The notes under the pieces were generated by a model. That model worked only from the letters and a program-made list of their open reading frames with translations. It made no database searches and had not been told where the DNA came from. A DNA stretch of 64,000 bases, taken from Crocinitomicaceae bacterium (GTDB taxonomy: Bacteria; Bacteroidota; Bacteroidia; Flavobacteriales_D; Crocinitomicaceae). The stretch is from assembly GCA_021325675.1 (NCBI GenBank), contig JAJTCM010000003.1:62001-126000 (forward strand), read 5' to 3'. Shown here one piece after another: positions 61,594 through 64,000 of the stretch (the first letter of the stretch is position 1; every line of letters starts with the position of its first letter). The translations under genes and the position numbers were made by a program.

Positions 61594-62453
61594 TCCTCTT
61601 CATTAGCTGCGCTGCTGCCTTTGTCGGTCTCATTCTCATTTCCACTTTCTTTCCTCTTATATTCGTAGCTGATTTTCGGCTCCTGTCCCAGGAAAATATC
61701 CACGTGATTGCTTTCCCGGCGCATTTGTTCTTCCTGGCGCATCCGTTCCAAGAATTCCTGCTGCTCCTGCGCCATGCGCACATTCTCTCGCCACATTCCT
61801 TCCAGGTCGGGTGGTTCGATACCGAGCTCCTGTTCGATCTCAAACTGGTATTTGGGCGCCTGCGGGCCTTTTTTCCGGTAAATAAAAGCCAGCAATACGC
61901 CAATCATCAGGCCGGATAAATGCCCTTCCCAGGAAATGCGTTCCTGCGTCGGGAAAATCCCCCAGATCATACTGCCGTAAATAAACGCAACAAAGAGTGA
62001 AATCCCCTGCAAAGGCCTGAATTTACGGATCGTTCCGCTCGTAAACAGGAAACCCGCCAGGGCGTAGATCATCCCGCTGAAGCCAATATGATAGCTGCCG
62101 TTGTTTTGTGCAAAAAACCAAACAAAAAGCCCCGTCAGGATCCAGGACAGGAAAAACACCTGTGCGGCAACCTGCCTGTAAAAATAGACAAGCGCCCCGA
62201 AGAGAACGGCTCCCGGGAGCGAATTGTTAACCAGGTGCATTACATCGGAAGGACTGTGGATTAAAGGTGAGAACACAATACCTTTGAGCCCGCTTACCTG
62301 CTGCGGTAAAATCCCCAGCTGGATAAACTCGCCGGGATAAAAACCCTCCAGCAGGAAAATGCTCCACAGCAGCGCCAATAGTAAAAAGGGATACATGACC
62401 GCTTCAATGGCCGATCCGAAAAGATATGTCCGGGCTTGTTTCATACGGAGCAC
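61563..62453 (-). CDS. Rhomboid family intramembrane serine protease
   Basis: 296 residues. Six or so transmembrane helices. The active site is Ser126 in HIGFSGMIYAL and His178 in SWEGHLSGLM, and HLVNNSLPG is the HxxxN oxyanion region. It cleaves substrates within the membrane. The C-terminal cytosolic tail (about 195-296) is charged. Residues about 273-284 (NETDKGSSAANE) are encoded by a copy of the dispersed repeat. It is convergent with the histidine phosphatase gene, overlapping by 31 bases. Confidence 0.9.
   Translation of the reverse strand: MLRMKQARTYLFGSAIEAVMYPFLLLALLWSIFLLEGFYPGEFIQLGILPQQVSGLKGIVFSPLIHSPSDVMHLVNNSLPGAVLFGALVYFYRQVAAQVFFLSWILTGLFVWFFAQNNGSYHIGFSGMIYALAGFLFTSGTIRKFRPLQGISLFVAFIYGSMIWGIFPTQERISWEGHLSGLMIGVLLAFIYRKKGPQAPKYQFEIEQELGIEPPDLEGMWRENVRMAQEQQEFLERMRQEEQMRRESNHVDIFLGQEPKISYEYKRKESGNENETDKGSSAANEEDQSSTPTSGR
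61601..61634 (+). repeat. Dispersed repeat copy within the rhomboid coding tail
   Basis: Reads CATTAGCTGCGCTGCTGCC then TTTGTCGGTCTCATT on the plus strand. It aligns over its whole length with the 46724 and 38761 copies with six or so differences. It lies inside the rhomboid gene, near its 3' end. Confidence 0.75.
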
Positions 62454-62501
62454 AAGTCAAAGATTGTACCCCAACAAAATTACTGACAGGCTGTCAGTTA
62501 A

Positions 62502-62936
62502 CTAGTCTTTGAGGAAGGTCATTTCCATTTTCCCAAAACCGGGCTGGTTCATTTCCATGACGAGCTCTCCGCTTGTAAGCTTCAGGATCCGGTGCACTTC
62601 CTTATCCGAAGTTTTGGGTTTCAGGGTGAGTTTTTTGCCATTCAGGCTCAATTTCCATGTTCCGCTTTCGGATTTCATGTCACCGTTGATCAAAGGTGTT
62701 TCTATTTTATATTTTCCGTCTTCCACGAAAGAGATTTTCATTTTGCCTTTTACATTTTTAAATGCTTCTTCCATCATCATCCGGGCAAAGTTTTTTTGCT
62801 CTTTATCAAAAATTGAGATCGCTTTTTCAATATCAATTTCTTCCAGCTTCCAGCTACCAACCAGGGCACTTTTATTCGTACAGGCCCCTAAAACAAAAAG
62901 AAGCGAAAAAAGGGAAAGTAGAAAGACTTTGTTCAT
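62502..62936 (-). CDS. Lipocalin-like lipoprotein
   Basis: 144 residues. Signal FSLLFVLGACT with Cys19. The mature protein starts LVGSWKLEEIDIEKA and has the strands ISFVEDGKYKIETPL, SGTWKLSLNGKKLTLKP and ELVMEMNQ, the pattern of lipocalin-like DUF proteins in Bacteroidota. Probably in the periplasm or at the outer membrane. Function unknown. Confidence 0.72.
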   Translation of the reverse strand: MNKVFLLSLFSLLFVLGACTNKSALVGSWKLEEIDIEKAISIFDKEQKNFARMMMEEAFKNVKGKMKISFVEDGKYKIETPLINGDMKSESGTWKLSLNGKKLTLKPKTSDKEVHRILKLTSGELVMEMNQPGFGKMEMTFLKD

Positions 62937-63090
62937 TGCAATAAATTTTTCCGAATTTAAAAATTAAAACGGATTGACGAATCTGTTCCACTGAAAAATT
63001 AAAGAAAATGTTTGACTGAAAGCCTGAAATGTTGTAATTTTATTCTCTGTTTCCAGGAGCTTAATTTTAGCTGCCGGACAATCAAAAAAC

Positions 63091-63606
63091 ATGGAAGAAA
63101 TCAGGAACAAAGTTGCGGAAAGCGGTCTCATCTCACTCGATTTAGCCGATTTTAAGCCCCGTCAGGGTACGATCAAAGAAATAGATATCGCTGAATACCT
63201 TTGGCAGGGATTGGCGCTGCGTGAAAAGGATTTCCGCGAAGCCGTCAAGCAAAAAGACTGGAACGAATACAAAGACCAGAACGTATACATTCACTGCACG
63301 GCTGACGCCATCGTTCCCACCTGGGCTTACATGCTCATTGCGTCGCAGCTGGAAGGCGTTGTGAAACATTACGTCGTTGGCAGCAAAGCCGATCTTGAAA
63401 AAAACCTGATCCGCGAGAATATTGCGGCTTTCAATCCCGAACTGCCTGAATACGAATCCAAACGCTATATCATCAAAGGCTGCGCTGATATTTCCAGCCC
63501 GGAATACGCGATGACAGAGCTGATGAAAAAAATCCAGCCAACAGCTAAAAGCATTATGTATGGTGAACCGTGCTCGACGGTGCCGATTTTTAAGCGGAAA
63601 GCTTGA
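63091..63606 (+). CDS. DUF2480 family protein
   Basis: 171 residues. The pattern LISLDLADFKP, VYIHCTADAIVPTWAYMLIA, and YIIKGCADISSPEYAM with GEPCSTVPIFKRKA at the end matches DUF2480, a small family restricted to Bacteroidota. Conserved Cys/His residues suggest metal binding, but no role is established. The gene stands alone. Confidence 0.82.
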   Translation: MEEIRNKVAESGLISLDLADFKPRQGTIKEIDIAEYLWQGLALREKDFREAVKQKDWNEYKDQNVYIHCTADAIVPTWAYMLIASQLEGVVKHYVVGSKADLEKNLIRENIAAFNPELPEYESKRYIIKGCADISSPEYAMTELMKKIQPTAKSIMYGEPCSTVPIFKRKA

Positions 63607-63663
63607 TTAATGGGATAATGTGCTAATTAAATTCCCGGCTACTTGCATATTAGCACATTAATT

Positions 63664-64000
63664 TTAGCGTATTATTCGAAACTGAAAATCTCTCTTTTGG
63701 AGTAAATCCAGCAGTTTCGGTAACAATTCCTTCTGTTTTTCGGCGATTTTCGGGTTATCGTGCAGAACGATGATATCCCCGCCCCTGATTTGTTTTTCGG
63801 CTTTAAAGAGAATTTCCGTAACGCAGGTTTTCGGGTCAAAATCATAAGAGAGCCATGTCCACATGACGATTTTATAGTCTTTTGCCAATATGCGTGCTAA
63901 ACGGGGAGATAAACGTCCGTACGGCGGCCTAAACAGCCTGCTTTGAATTAGCCCGTCAGCTTCGGTAACAGATTCCAGGTAACGCTCCGGGCTCGTTTTA
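63664..64000 (-). CDS. Polysaccharide deacetylase family protein, 5'-truncated by window
   Basis: The frame is open to the window edge, so the N-terminus is missing. About 112 residues remain, with the NodB-domain motifs FRPPYGRLSP (motif 3), WTWLSYDFDP (motif 4) and GGDIIVLHDN (motif 5, with the catalytic His). The C-terminus is QFRIIR. These enzymes remove acetyl groups from GlcNAc in glycans. The missing part should carry the metal-binding Asp and HxxxH motifs. Confidence 0.85.
   Translation of the reverse strand, partial: KTSPERYLESVTEADGLIQSRLFRPPYGRLSPRLARILAKDYKIVMWTWLSYDFDPKTCVTEILFKAEKQIRGGDIIVLHDNPKIAEKQKELLPKLLDLLQKRDFQFRIIR

Overview
The window comes from a Bacteroidota chromosome, most probably a pigmented member of the Flavobacteriales (a Fluviicola/Crocinitomicaceae-like organism; the genus is inference). 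The evidence is several secreted proteins with C-terminal type IX secretion (T9SS) sorting domains, a PafA-type alkaline phosphatase, a Bacteroidota-type AMP nucleosidase, DUF2480 and DUF5723 proteins, and repeated promoter boxes of the Bacteroidota type TTTG...TANNTTTG. I found no rRNA, CRISPR array or insertion sequence with a DDE transposase.

Layout. 1-6.4 kb: surface and envelope proteins (a truncated PKD/GEVED T9SS protein, a DUF2891 lipoprotein, a TonB-dependent receptor) and an acetyltransferase. 6.5-12.2 kb: a translationally coupled cluster of ECF sigma factor, phytoene desaturase (crtI), phytoene synthase (crtB), IPP isomerase (idi), a pterin synthase, a DNA photolyase and a BCP-type peroxiredoxin; it reads as a pigment and photoprotection unit. 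12.3-19.7 kb: STAS protein and ribonuclease Z, small lipoprotein and membrane genes, AMP nucleosidase, RecQ and ClpP, with repeat-rich spacers.

19.97-28.72 kb: an AT-rich integrative element of about 8.75 kb inserted at the 3' end of an initiator tRNA gene. It carries a large serine recombinase, two XRE-type regulators with an operator-like site, a lipoprotein, a membrane-anchored SF1 helicase with an embedded nuclease-like segment and a zinc finger, a small resolvase with upstream repeat sites, and a short HUH-type replication initiator fused to a DNA-binding segment. Two details stand out. The recombinase gene runs through the attachment site, so its last residues now come from antisense tRNA sequence; joining the two element ends on paper gives a different, longer open tail. 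The element also brings its own terminator for the tRNA, and the probable original terminator sits at the far end.

29-46.6 kb: chromosomal genes for secreted proteins (M14 peptidase, DUF5723 protein), CoA-type NUDIX hydrolase, TrhO, M24 peptidase, an unusual glycosyltransferase, PafA with neighbours, and a BadF-type kinase. 46.8-51.4 kb: a complete Entner-Doudoroff operon (zwf-pgl-edd-eda) closed by a terminator. 51.5-64 kb: envelope genes: LptD divergent from an amidase, then MlaD-type MCE protein, two Fe-S oxidoreductase proteins and small genes, rhomboid protease, DUF2480 protein and a truncated polysaccharide deacetylase.

Across the chromosomal part, a dispersed intergenic repeat recurs in both orientations. 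In two copies its TTTG lies 20 bases before a -7-like box, upstream of trhO and zwf, and one copy is read as the tail of the rhomboid protease. Other structures include a heptanucleotide tandem array, helically phased octamers, a candidate small RNA, and a duplicated gene 3' end flanking a hairpin.
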